A stretch of 64,000 nt of DNA from Anarhynchus alexandrinus. Its lineage: Eukaryota > Chordata > Aves > Charadriiformes > Charadriidae. The position numbers and the translations under genes are program-made. Location of the stretch: assembly GCA_008711295.1 (NCBI GenBank), contig VUYV01000158.1, forward strand, positions 997,477 through 1,061,476, given 5' to 3'. Within the stretch, counting starts at the first letter, position 1; each line of letters opens with the position of its first letter. Under the pieces are notes generated by a model, which was not told the DNA's origin, made no database searches, and was given only the letters and a program-made list of their open reading frames with translations. This document shows positions 24,401-37,662 of this stretch, one piece after another.

Positions 24401-27400
24401 GATCGTTGTTTCTAACGGTCTTTTAATCCTTCTTATGAAGCGTATCTTGAATGAAGCGGCACCTTTGGTTATAGTATTATTTGAAGAGGTACAGAGACGA
24501 GAGGCTCTGCTAACAGTGATGGCATCACACAGCTTTTACAACGCAGCTTTTCAAGATCTGCATAAACTGCTGGAAATCACTTTAACAAAACATAATCCAA
24601 ATATGTGAAATGAAAGAAGAGAACTGAGAAGTGATTTTGCACAAAGAGAGAGCTGCCTGTTTAACACACACAGCAACAAGACAAGATCGCCACAGCAGCG
24701 TTTCTGTCCAGGGGCACTTGAAAATGTCCCCCTTTGTTCAGATTTCTTTGTTTGTCTCAGACCTTAAAGAAGTGTTAAAAACCCCAAAGAGACAGACACA
24801 CAAGGGAACGCAAGTGCTGGTTAACTTCTACCAGCAAGACTGATAATTCCAGTATTTATGAGCCAAGGAATTAAAAGGGTTGGTGTGAAATACTGTGTGA
24901 ATCCAGCCCCACTGCCTGTATGAAAATCCATGTGTTTCTACCCATTTATTGCAACACTTTCTTTGTATAGATTACCTTCTATAAGTCTATTAACCTATAG
25001 ACTAAATATGTTACAGCCAGAAAGACAGATTTGAAGCATAGTTTGTCTCTTTTAAAATGACTTAGAGGTGGTTTCAGGTTGTACAGATGCCTCCAACTCT
25101 GCTGGGAATTTTCGGCTTTTGACAGTGCCAGCTAATTGTTTTTTTCCTGATGATTATCTTCTAGAACTTGTATTACTAGTTGGTTGGAGAGCAAGGACTG
25201 GGGTTGCTATAAAATTGTTTCAGAAGATGCAAGTAAAAATTATTTGATTCACCCCTGCACACATTTCCCCAGATTTTTCACCGAGTAGCAGTATGAGGAC
25301 AGATGTGACCTACCAAGAGGAAAAGATGAATGCAGGGTGATATTTTCAGGTACCACAGACTATCTTCCAACTGACCGTACTCCAGTTTTTGTTTTGTGAG
25401 CCCACACTCTTTCACACATTCCCAACGTTACCTGTCACACGAGCGACGACATAAATAAGTGGAGGCACCACAGGTTCCTCCTACACTGTTGGCTCTTCTT
25501 CTTTCCCCTGCAGGGAGCGGGTCGGTTGCAAGGGCAGCGGGCGATGCAGAGTGCCGTCCGCCTTTCCAGCCTGAGCCACGCAGGCTGAAGGTCGCCAGCT
25601 CTGTGCTCTGTTGCGCCGTCCTCAGTTTTGTAATTTGAGATCTTTCCACTCCGTCTCTCCTTCTCCATTTCTCTCCTATTCTGCCCCTGCTGCATAGTTT
25701 GCATTTATTTGCATGTAATATCTGCTCTTACAACTGCTTACATAAGCTGTGCATTCAGTTTTCCCCTAACCCATTCCATGCACCGTGCACTTCTGTTTTA
25801 TACTCTTCCCGGTCCCCGGTGTTACTACAATACTGCTCCTCTATGAAAGTACTTTTTCGGAGATGAGCTATGGGGCTGCAACACAGCAGCGGTGTCAACC
25901 TCTGCAGTGATAACACCAGTCTCTGAGTGTTGTTTGCTATGGCTCTGGCTTGTGGCAGACATGTAAAGGTGAGTCCTCCAGCTTACCTATAACAAAAAGG
26001 AGCGTATCGTTTTAGCTGTCATAGTGACAAAGAGAAGAACCTGACAAGTAAACATCAGGAGATCCTCAATGAGGGGAAAATAAAAAGAATTTTACTTCTA
26101 TTGGTCTTAGCTTGGTCTCCTAAGTCAAGGAAGCAGAAGCGATCATTTACTTGTTTTGTGTAAGTTTGTAAACCATGTGTACACTATGAATCCTTCACTA
26201 GCTCTGTGCAGGCTGGCAAATGCTTAACGAACAGAGAGTGATATAAAAAAAAAAAAAAAGGGAAAAAAAATAGGGGCAGCTGTTAAAGCTCTGGTTATTA
26301 TCAGCCAGCTGGCAGTCACCCCTGGGGCACTGGCCGGCCAGCACGAGCACTGCTGGAGTACGGGAGCGTATGCGGGTAGAGGGGGGATTTTTGTGGTGCT
26401 GTTTAGGGGACAGAGAGCGACCAGCCAGAGGAAGCAAAGATCATTGGTTCTATGAATATGCTGCTTGCGGAGCAGTGTTTTTATGACGTCCCGACTCACA
26501 GAGCTTGAGTCATGGTTTTGGAAACCTTCATATTGGCAGCGAGAGGGGCTGACGCACCCACATGTACAATCTCTGCTTGACAGCCTTTGGGTTTAAAACG
26601 TTCCGCAGCCTCTTTAGCTCTCACCTGTTCAGGGGGAGGAAGCATCAGCCCCAGCCTCAAGCCCCCAGGCACGCTGTGGCCGTGTGTTGCCATGTAACAT
26701 CTCTCACCGTCCGTTCCAGTTTTGACACTGTGTAAACCCCCCTGGAAACAGCTTTCTTACCCATTTCAGTCCTTTGTCAGCCCATAATAATGGATTGAGA
26801 CAGAGAGAGTTGACAGACTGAACAAATACGAAGATATCACAACAGTTTCAATCCCTGGATTTGGGGAGCAGTGATTTTAATAATGGATATCGATATTAGA
26901 AGTGAGAGACGGTGTTTCAAAGCTGACAGGAGGCTGGTAGTTTGCTCTTTTTCACCTTGAAACTCTTTTTGATAGACCATAAAAATTCCCTTACATTTAC
27001 TATCGCATTAAGATTGATTTTACTCTGTATTTTTCAAGCTGTCCTTTATTGCATGATTGTGATTAAAATTGGAGAATAAAATGTAACTCCCCGGTAATTC
27101 TTCTTCATCTTTCTCTGGCGTACTTTCCGTGCCTCTCTTTAAATCCCTCGCTTTTAATTTCTTCCCCATTTCATACCTTGTACATGTAAATCTGCTTGCT
27201 CCTTTCCCTTAGCCTGAGTGCAAGTATGAAATGGGCCCACAAGTTTGCGTTTTTGTTGAGCGTAGCCTCTGTGTGCCTTTGTTAGAGAAGGCCCACACAC
27301 TCTTCAGTTTGCCTTAAGCATTGTTAGAAATTATTGTTTATTGTTATGATAATTATTAGTTGGTAGATTTCTATCTCCTCCTGTAAGCTTCTCTAAACAA

Positions 27401-28880
27401 CTGAAGACACAGTCTCTTTATTTGGTGATAACTGCTATTTCACAGATGTTTGTTTACTCTTTCGGTTTTGGATAATATTAATGTACATAATATTCATGTA
27501 CATTCGCTTACATGTGTCTGTACTTTGTAATCCATTGCACTTTTATTTATAATTTCACAATGTAAATGTGCCACAGAGTCAGGTCCCCGGAGCTTTACAA
27601 AATTAATCATCTGCTGCATCCTCACTAAATGCGTTGCAGTGTGTCTGCTTCAGTCTTCTGCAGCAGGGCACCCCTCTGATGGGAGAAAAGCTGTGCTGAC
27701 GTGTGTCTGTCACCTCTGCTTGTGATGCTTTCTGTGGGGCGTATATAGGGAAACTGCTGTCACAACCAAGTGTGGAAATAATCGGGGAAGGAAGGGGAGG
27801 AACGCAGCTCTGCTCTGCCATAGCCTAGAGGTCCACCATCCACCCCACAGCTCTCCTCTTCTCCCCTCCAGATTCAACCCAGCTGGATCCAGCCTGGACA
27901 GTGTTAGCAGCTCCAAGGGTCGAGGACAACGTCCCCACCCAGTCGGACATCTGGGACATTTTGACTTCGTTGACAGGACATCAGCACATTAAATAGAAGA
28001 GCCACAGGAATTTTTACTACTATTTTGCCACTGTAAGAAAAGAAGGCCATGAAATTGAAAATAACAAACTTGCTTTAGGTACTGATTTAGTGATCATATT
28101 CCTATAACATTCAGACTATTTTTTTCCACTGCTTTATTTCTAGATATTTTTTTTTTACCCTAGCCCAAAATATCTTTCATTCCTTCTGGTGCTCAGCTGG
28201 ACGCGTGCTGCTGCATGATTGCTGTCCTGAGCAATTTTTCTTCCAGGAGACCCAGTTTGCTTCTCTCACTCAACCCAAAGGTGATTAGGAAATTCTTCTT
28301 GTAGAATGTGCCTCAGTTTGCCATAACCCTGTGCAATGTCCTGTTAGCACAGACATGGGAAAACTCAATACTATATTAGAAATTAATTTAATGTATTCTG
28401 TGTGTGAATGCGAGTAGGAATTCAGGCTTAGGCATGATGAGCTGTTAAAGATTCTAAACTATAACAAGATTAAACATTTTATAGTGCTGAGGCTGTATTA
28501 TTGCCTCCTTTGCAATGCAATCCTCCATTTTTTAACATTTTTTTGTATGTCTTTATTGTCATCAAGTGTGATACAGACTTAGGCTGATGGCAGGGGAGAG
28601 AGCTGCAGCCACACGGCCATAAGCTTATCACATAATGCAAACATGTGTACCACTGAGACAGATGACAAAGGGGGCCCTCAGGTCCCGCGTCTGGAGGAAT
28701 CTCCCCCTGGATAGTGCTACCTATGGTTTGAGACTAATTATGAGACATTTCTGATGGCTTATTTAATAGATTCTCTTTTTCATGGACTCTCGTAATTGGA
28801 TGGGAAAAGGTCCCTGAAGTCCCTGCAGAGGGTGGTGCAGAGCAGGAGGGGAGACTTCCCTCTCCCTGCTCATTCATCGT
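21441..28880. other. Non-coding stretch with two GC-richer patches
   Basis: I see no gene. GC-richer patches lie at about 25430-25640 and 26270-26700. The first contains CTTTCCCCTGCAGGGAGCGG, which looks like a splice acceptor, but no convincing exon frame follows. An interrupted A-run (A15, GGG, A8) sits at 26245-26270. The forward open frame at 23168-23635 (155 codons) has no domain and mixed composition. The section 26760-26900 is complex, with several TAAT and GATATC motifs, and may be a regulatory element, though this cannot be tested here. Confidence 0.55.
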
Positions 28881-28962
28881 CCCTGCCTATGGCAGGGGGG
28901 TTGGAACTCGATGATCTTTAAGGTCCCTTCCAACCTAAACCATTCTATGATTCTATGATTCT
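28881..28962 (+). mobile_element. CR1 LINE 3' tail (severely 5'-truncated)
   Basis: About 80 bases match the extreme 3' end of avian CR1 on the forward strand: CCTGCCTATGGCAGGGGGGT, GGAACTCGATGATCTTTAAG, then GTCCCTTCCAACCTAAACC. It ends in the diagnostic CR1 terminal repeats, ATTCTATGATTCTATGATTC. Only the untranslated tail remains. Such severe 5' truncation is common for CR1, which is copied by target-primed reverse transcription that often stops early. Confidence 0.95.
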
Positions 28963-31900
28963 GCAGCTCCATGTGCCACCTGTCACACTAGAGTCTCTTG
29001 GATCTCTGCACCAAAGAACACCCAGAGATAAGTAAAGGGAAAGGATTAATCAGCACAGAGCTTGAGAAATTCTAACTTTGTTCCATCCCTTAAATGCTCA
29101 CTTCGGCAGCAAACCCTGCCGCCTCTTTGCCAAGAAGGAGCATGCAGTATGTGGCATCGCGGGGGCTGTTGCTAAGGTGAATTTTAATTCTTATTTTTGT
29201 TTTAGAAAGTAGCTGCTTGTGCTTTTGTGAGTTTCCAAACGCTTGCTTAATGTTTGATTAGCTGTTTTAGGAAAATGCCTTATACAGACTCACTTAATTT
29301 TCACCACAGATTTCTAAAAATTGAGACCGTTTATTATTTTTTTTCAAGAGAAATGGAAAACAAATGTGAAATAATTGTCCATTTTGCTTCTGGATTTCTA
29401 TGTAATCATAACGGCATCATGTGATAAGGGAAAAGAGATGAGCAGACAGGCAGAAGACTGCCTCATGAAACCCCCTTGTTTGCCTGTGATTCCTCCATCT
29501 GTAAGCGCCCAACGCAGCCAGCAGCTGATGCCAGATACTTTATACAGTCATCCCGTGTTTGGGAACAAAATGATGGCAATATATGGCTGTTTTGAAACAC
29601 AAGGGTTGAAATTCTGGACTCAGAGAATACATGTCACAACTGTTGCTCTTGTAAACTCAAATGGGAAACGTATCTCACACAGGATGGAAAAAAAGCTGGG
29701 AACAAGCTAAAAACCAGGCAAGCCCCCGGTCAAAATTAAGATTTGGGATGGGGCTGGCTGACGGCTTTGGCTTCAAGCAGGGCATGCTTTGCACCTAGGG
29801 AAAGGCCGGGAGTAAGAACAACAATAAGCGGGAATAAGCCTGGCTATATTCCAGAACGTGCGATTGTAGGGGTTACTGAACGTGGCTCTGCAAATCAGGT
29901 TTGGTACCACAGAGGATCTAAATGTGCCCTTATATTGCAGCTGCTCTGCAGGTACGATGATTTCTAAGCAAGAAGTGAATGAGGGAAATGTTTTATGTTT
30001 CTGCTAAATTGACCTTTTGGGTGAAAGGCAGATAAGGGTGGATACGTGCACGCTGATAAGCATTCTTTTATTACAAGAATCGTTATTTAGATAGCTGCTA
30101 AATTTTATGGCTCGTAAAAAAGGCCTGTTACCGGATGTTTTAAATTAGAGCTGGGCTGCAGACCAAAAGGTTTTATAACTGATAGGTTGCAGTTAGAAAT
30201 TAAGAACATCTCACAAGACTGTTTTCTAACACTGAATGGAGCTCTTGAAAAGTGTTTTGTTTTTTTTTTTTAATGAAATCTTGATTTCTTTCAAGATTTG
30301 ATTACAAAGGAAGCTTGTGGCACATTTCTGAGGATGTTAATGTCTCCAAAGTAGTAATTTTTGGAATAAAGCATTTCAATTTTTGACTTTGAAACGATTG
30401 CTTGAGTCAATTTAAATATATACAAAATTAAGGAGTCAAAATAAAAAGAAAATGGAAAGAAAATATTTCCATTGATCAGAAGTTAACCTTTGCCTCTAAA
30501 TTTTTCCTGTGAGAAGGTTTAAGCCTTTGGATATAGCTGTGATATAGCTGTGGCTCAGAAATGTCAAAATTCTCAGTGAAAGGAAGTTTCTCCAAAGCAC
30601 TGCAGATTTCTTTTTTCCCCCTGTATTATCAACCTGAAAGATTTAAAGAATACTTACAGAGATGGTACAAAACAAAGAAGCTTAGCTTTGTGCACAATCA
30701 CAAAACCAAAACTGGGCTTATTGTGGTCACTCAAGTATCAGTCTGCCCCATAGTTTTAATAAAATATTGTACCTGGTATCGTTCTTAAAAATTTTAGTGA
30801 CCATCAAAATTCTTTTCCTGCAATGTCATTAAATTTAAATTACGACTTTTAAAATAGAGTTTGGTTATATTCATAATGTGGAATTATATGTTTTGAACTG
30901 ATAAAGACATTTGTCTATTATTTCAGTTTATATATTATTATTTTTTTTTAGCATTATAAATTATATACTGGACATGGTTTCTAGGAGGAACTATCTATTT
31001 GCAGGAAACCAAAGCAGAGGACATATCTAAGCGCTACAGAATGTGCTGTCATTGTATACTATACTGGGTAGTAAGAAGAATGATTTATTTGTACTGTACA
31101 CTCACTCAAAGTTCACTTATTTGCTACTTTAATTATCTTTTTTTGGGTAAAACATCCACACATTTTAAATGTCTTCTTAGTCAGTTTATACAGTGTCAGG
31201 CAAGAAATTATGCCATTAACAGTATAAAGAATGAGTCATCGCTAGAGGATACGTTTTTATCATTTTTGTGTTTGAGGTAATCCATCTGCTATCTTTAAGC
31301 GTACCACAAATATAGCAAATGTCTGTATCGATTTGTGTGAATGTAATCGGTATTTCTGTGTGATTTTAGTCACATCGTGATTTCTTTGAATACATTAATG
31401 ATACTGTCTTTATTCCTGTGCGTTATATATACTTATATTTGAAATTTATATCTGGATTGTATTTATAGCACATTTTACACATTTCTTTTTTCTTCTGGAT
31501 CAGTGTAACTGATAATAAGGTTCTAGTAAGGATCTTCAGAGCTGTGAGCCTGAGCTTGCTGCAAATATTGGGCAGGTATTTGTTGTCTCAGAAAATTAAT
31601 TCCATGAATGCTCTTGCTAGTAAACTGTTTTTTAAAATACTCAAGACTATTATAACATAGAGCTATTACTGATGATAACAGGATACCTTTATTAAGTGAC
31701 AGTGATAGGCTAATTAGCACATGATAAAGAAATTTAGATGGTGTAATGAAGTGATTAAAGTCTAAGTTTGATCTTGGAAATATATTTTTATTTGAAAATA
31801 AAATACATCCAAGATCCCAAAACAATGTTCCACGATGGGAACAACAGAGTATTGTAAAGTTGATATAATTTCCAAGAGAGTTTCTTTTGTGGTAGAAAGG

Positions 31901-34900
31901 GGATGGATTTTTTTCCCTATTTTCAAATTTGCCATTAACTTACTATTAGAAGTCACATTAATATATAGAATCTGCATTAGATGTTTGTTTAATGTGCTGG
32001 GTAGTGAGGAAGTATCAAAGATCTAAAAAATCCTATTTTTCCAGAGTGCAGTGATATAATTTTCTTTTATTGTTTTGCAAAGCTCAGAAACCATGCACAG
32101 ATGGATGACTTTAATACCCATCTAGCACTGACATTTACAAAAGTGCCGTATTTGAGACAAATAATTGGACAACAGGCTTTGCACTGTTAGCCTCAACTCC
32201 CCAAAAGACACACCACTGAAGAAATATATACACTCGTCTTCTGAGGACAAAGGGGTCTGAACGTCTGTTAATGAATCACATAAGAAAAGGGATTTTGAAG
32301 TCTTTTGACTGTAATAGTGTCTTCCCTGCTGAGAAGTTAATAATCTGTTGGCTCTCTTTCCTTCTTTTGAACATTAGTTTGAAGAGCTTCCATTATTGTT
32401 TTTGTCCCTAGCTGGGGAGAAAGCAAATTCTTTGACCCTACTATTATAGAAAAAAAAAAGTTTCTCCTTTTCAGTCATGAAACAAATAGATAAATATTTT
32501 TAAAGACCAACCTTCCACCTCTGCCCAGCTGAGTGACCACTGGGAACTTCAAGTCCATGCTCTGTATGAGACCTTGTGTTGGGCCATACTCAATGGCCTT
32601 TTTCCCTTGAAAAAAGAGGATCCTGGATAAGAACCAAGGTTGCAATATGGTACTAAAGCACGTGTCACTGTTCCTTCACTACCCATTTACTCAGAAACTT
32701 TATATTAGAATTGCTGTGAGTGTACCTACCTCAGTCTTTATTGTAATATAGTATATATAATTTAGTATATATATAAAATACTTTTTTAATTTGGTAGCAA
32801 CAATGGTGTATCAAGAGCTTGGATGCCTGCAACACAGATAATTAAGAAAATGTCAGTCAACCAATAGCGGTTTTTTTCCCCATAAGAAACCAGCAAAAGG
32901 CCTAGGATTTAGTGAACTGAAATGTAATTTCTGTCCACCAAATGACACCTACTATTTTAACAAGGTATTAACAAATTTTATCTCACATTTTTCTTCTTGT
33001 GCGATTTACCTAAATCATGTTAATATGATTATGTCTCCTGCCTAAGTGGTTCTTATACCACAGTGGGGACATGAATAGGATGATCCATAGGAGCTGTAAA
33101 CTGGCATAGACACAAAAAAATACTGGCCTCCTTAATGGGATCTCAAGATACAACGGATGGATGATTACTGACAGATGTCCCGATTCACAAAACCTGACCC
33201 ACCTCAGAAGTCCTATGATCATGTGGATGCTGGGTTTTTTTTGTTTCAAATTTATTCCAGGATTTGTAGAATTTTCAAGTTTAATTTAAAGCACTAACAA
33301 TTCTAATAAAAAGACCATACTTTACCTTTTTTCACTAACAAAGCATATGAGATGTGAAAAGAGGTTCACAGAATTCTTGTTTCAAAATTGGGATTTTGTC
33401 TCAAGCTCTTTATATTTGGAGTGCTCGAATCTTTTCTTGTGAGGTGGGTCCATGCCCCTGTAGCAAAAGTTTTGCTGACTAATTTACGAGAATTTTAATT
33501 AAGCTGAAGGAACCTGAAAACTAGTAACTGTGAGAACAGAATATTATGCTGTCCTCTTTCTTGGGGCAATTTATGAATTCACTTCTTTTGGGAGCTTAAG
33601 AAATGATACAGTCAACATTTTTTAAAGAGGATATTCAACACAAAAAAATGCATTTTAACTTGGGGAACTTTTATGGTTTGTTTCAGAATGCTGATTTCCT
33701 AACAGTTTTGAAATACCCAGAAATTTCCCATATCTCTTGTCTCTCACTCCTCTTGAGATGTAAGAAAAGGGAAATATCTGTTTAGATTTCATTGCCCTAA
33801 GGAAGGGACTCTGAGCTAAATAACAAAGGTTGTTTTTCAAAATAAGAAGTAGAGCAATTTTTACCCTTTTAGCATGTGGACTCCAGTAACTTTTATGAAA
33901 AATCAGCTCTACATGTTAGCTCATTCGCTAAACTCAGGACAAAACTCAGGTCAGCCATGGCTGGGCATGCAAGATGGTGGTATATCAGCTCTTCCTAACC
34001 ACTTCTTTTTGTAGATGTTCAGCACTGACTGCATGTAGGAGTCAGTCATGTAAAGAATAAGATCAAGTCAGTCCTGAAGACAAAGAATAGTTAAACCCAA
34101 GACCAATTAATATGAGAGAGAGGGTGCAGCAGACACTGCTGCAGCCCAGACATTGGTGTAGAGTATCCTGTTTTATGTCTTGGTCTTGTATTTAATGGTG
34201 GCTTTTACTCAGCAAAATAAATTCTCCCCTTTATTGGGTTTAAATTAATTTTTAAATCTTTCATATTTCAGAAATGGAGTTCGAGTACCACCACTTTCCC
34301 TGTAGCCTTTTTTTTTGAGTCAGACTCTGAGCGGATGTCTATGAGAAGATATTATGCATTTTCAGTGGATGTAATGATGACAAAGAAGCATAAAAGTGCA
34401 TGGAAGATTTGGAAACCAGGAAGCTCAATGCATGCCTTAATTGCCACACAGTGAAAGACTTTTGTCACAACAAAGCTTTTAGCATCCAGCAGAGAGTTTA
34501 TGGATAGTCTAATTTCTTATTAATCAGGAAAGTGCCTGTTGTATTATTGAGTGAAGTGGGGTTCCAAAAATTAACACTGTTTAATTGCTCAGCTGGAATT
34601 GTAAACAGTTATCAAATCCGACTGCTAATGTCACAAATCCATCTTTAACATGGGTTATCATGCTTCATCTTGGGCAGGGTAAAAATAAAAGCTGTCTTTG
34701 ACTGTAGAAGATAGTCAGTTGAATGGCTGTGATCTCAATGCTGTTCTGCTGGATAATAGTTTTGCAGATGTTGAAATAAATAGGGAAAATATTAAATTAA
34801 CAGGGAGTGAAAAGCTGAGCGAACTTCTACAGTTTTCTTGTTAGACCAGTGCTAACCCCATTGGTCCAGTTCTGCTGCATGTGGAAGTGCTTGATACTTT

Positions 34901-37152
34901 CCTTCTTAGGTTTCATAACAAGAAAATCTGGAGTTTATGTCCACTTGTGTGGGCTGTCCCCACACACAGGCATGACCTTGAGTTTGTGTCTTTTTCTGAA
35001 CTGGGTGACGTAAGATGTGAGAACAGGGATCCCTGAGCAGGTCTGCCCTTGTGTTTGGGGTCAGTCCAGAGGGTGCCCTCAGCAGGAGAGCAAACTTTGC
35101 CAACCTCCTTAATCAGTATTTTGTGTCGGACCTGACACCCAGTTTGTGGGCAGAGCTCTCCCAGTCACCACTCTTGCCTCTCCCTCGTGACCAGTATTCC
35201 TTACTGGGGATGGCAGAGAGCATGGCACTGAGCAGTGGAGGACCCCCTCTTGCCTCCCCAGGGTCAGTGGAGACTCCACGGGGTTTGCAGAGGACAGTGG
35301 GGCTTGTACTGAGGGCTCTGCATGCACCTGCAAAGAGGCGAGACTCGCTCCAGCAGCGAGAGTGGAGGTGATTTGGGGCTCTTGAGCTTGCTGCGGGTTG
35401 CCCTCCCAGCCGTTTGGCTCACCCAGTGCCATCGCCTGGTCTGCAACTGTGCTGGTCCGATTTCCACACCCTCCCCTTCAGTCTCCCTGCGGGAGGATGG
35501 GGTCATCTCCAGCTCAGAGGGAGCAAGCTCTGAAGGTACTTAAATTCTGCCTAGACATTTGTCATTAGGATCTCAAAAACACTTGGACGTACCTCTAACT
35601 TCAGCACTGGGGAAGCCAGAGCACCGGTTGTTGCCTTACGTATGAAGGCAGACCTAGGACTCAGAAGTGAATAAAATATCTGATCATATCTGATTACGTG
35701 TCAATATAGAACCAATTCTGTCATGGACGTAGATGCAAGGGGTGATAAATTGACAGCTGAATAGCCCCAAGGGAACTTCAGTACAGATTCGGAACAAAAC
35801 CTTCTGGAAAAGTGAATTTTCTTGCCCCCTAACTTCCTCTCCCTGCCCTACGTCACTACATGTCCATCTGCCCTCAGGAATTTTCTGAAGCACATGTTTC
35901 ATTGTTGTAAAAAATAATTTCATTTTATTAATTTAATTTAATTTCATTCATAATTCATAAGGAAACTTCAATTTTTACCCATTTCACACTTGTGAAATTT
36001 TTCAAAATAACCAGACTATCCTCCTCAGATGTTTTCAAAATAAGAAGTTTTGTGTTTTGTTGAAACTGTATTTTTGACTTTATAATTCAGTTAATGGTAA
36101 GATAAACCTCTAACGGACACTCTAAAATTAAAGTACTTTAAAATTATTTAAAACAGATAATTTTTTTTCTCTCCTCATATGAATTTTGGGAATATTATTT
36201 TTTTTTTTTATATTTGGGAATATTAGTTTTTTGTCAAGATTTTGACTTATGTTGGAAATAACAGATGGAAAATAAGATGGAAATTATTATTTGACATTTA
36301 ATTTCTTTACCTGTAATTCAAAAACCCCTTTATATTTTTGTGCTTCCAACGCCAGAAACTTAAAAATTGTTTTAATTTATTATTCTTGATGAAACATACA
36401 TTATTGTGAAGCTCATAGTATTCCCATATTTATAAAATACAATAAAAAATTCTCAGATGGCTAACAAAACTTTGCAATTGAAACTAATGTTTTCTACTAT
36501 GAAAAAAGGTGTTATTTTTCAGTGGTAAGCAAAGAATTGGTGATGATTTGATTCAACCTTTGTGGTAATGCACTTTAATTTTCTGCTTTTTGATATGTTA
36601 GGTAACTTGCACATTACATAGCCCTGAGGGAATCTGAAAGCAAATCCTCCAGTGATGATAGAAAGCGTATATTACTTTCAGAAAGCTTTATACGGGGCTC
36701 ATCAAGAACAAAGTGTAAGCTCTTCTAGTTGTGCTATACTGGTCAATCCTTTTGCAATTACCAAACAACAATTTAAGAAAAGATGCAGTAACATTTCTGA
36801 TATATATACATATTTTTTTAGTGGGGACACAAACATGACATGCATGCTAATACAGGGCACAACTGTCTCTGTGGTGAATTATTCTATTAACATAGACTCT
36901 TTAGCTCCTGTTACTAAGAGTTAGCATGGACACAAGGAAATAATCTCTCCTCACTGTCTTACATCTACTGTTATACCTCTGGTGTTTTCCGTTGTCTAAA
37001 AGCAGCGCTGGCCACACTGACCACTGCTTATTTGAGTGTTTTTCCCAGAGCACCTCCCCTGACATCCCTTCATTTGCAGTCCCAGTAGATATTTTCAATA
37101 AAATTCACATTAACAAGTGTATACATACCTTTGCTGCTTGGATTATACCCAT
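28963..37152. other. AT-rich non-coding stretch with one GC-rich patch
   Basis: No gene or repeat is recognised. From about 30000 to 34800 the sequence is strongly AT-rich, with runs such as TATATATAAAATAC near 32768, a T12 run near 30258 and T-runs near 36199. GATATAGCTGT is doubled in tandem at 30530-30551. The section at 34950-35540 is GC-richer and holds overlapping 70-107 codon frames on both strands without any recognisable protein family. Confidence 0.55.
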
Positions 37153-37662
37153 GTTTAGGGCCCCTCACTACAAGAAAGACATTGAGGTGCTGGATCATGT
37201 CCAGAGAGAAGGGCAACAAAGCTGGTGAGAGGTCTAGAGCACAAGTCTTATGAGGAGAGGCTGAGGGAACTGAGGTTATTTAGCCTGGAGAAAAGGAGGG
37301 TCAGGAGAGACCTTACCATTCTTTACAACTACCTGAAAAGAGGTTTTAGTGAGGTGGGTGTTGGTCTCTTCTCCCAGGTAACAAGTGATAGGACGAGAGG
37401 AAACAGCCTCAAGTTGCGCCAGGGGAGGTTTAGATTGGATATTGGGAAAAATTTCTTCACCGAAAAGGTTGTCAAGCACTGGAACAGGCTGCCCAGGGAA
37501 GCTGTTGAGTCACCATCCCTGGAAGTATTTAAAAGATGGGTAGACGTGGTGTTTAGGGACATGGTTTAGTGGTGGACATGGCAGTGCTAGGTTAATGGTT
37601 GGACTGAATGGTCTTATAAATCTTTTCCAACCTAAACTGTTCTACGATTCTATAATTCTATG
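37153..37662 (+). mobile_element. CR1 LINE 3' end with ORF2 C-terminus
   Basis: Forward-strand CR1 copy of about 510 bases. Translation shows the end of CR1 ORF2, the polyprotein with endonuclease and reverse transcriptase: [15 protein letters not shown], a one-base frameshift near 37203-37210, then [53 protein letters not shown] and a terminal FRDMV before the stop at 37567-37569. The untranslated tail follows with GGTTGGACTGAATGGTCTTA and terminal repeats ending at TTCTATAATTCTATG. The reverse transcriptase core and endonuclease are missing, as expected after 5' truncation. After the frameshift the frame stays open for about 114 codons, so the copy is fairly young. It cannot move by itself. 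Confidence 0.97.

Noticed and set aside
25490..25640. Pyrimidine tract plus CAG followed by GC-rich sequence, as a possible exon
   Set aside because: Neither a coding frame of any known family nor a matching donor site could be supported.
26245..26270. Interrupted A-run as the poly(A) tail of a processed pseudogene
   Set aside because: The upstream sequence has no open frame or known gene similarity, and no target-site duplication is visible.
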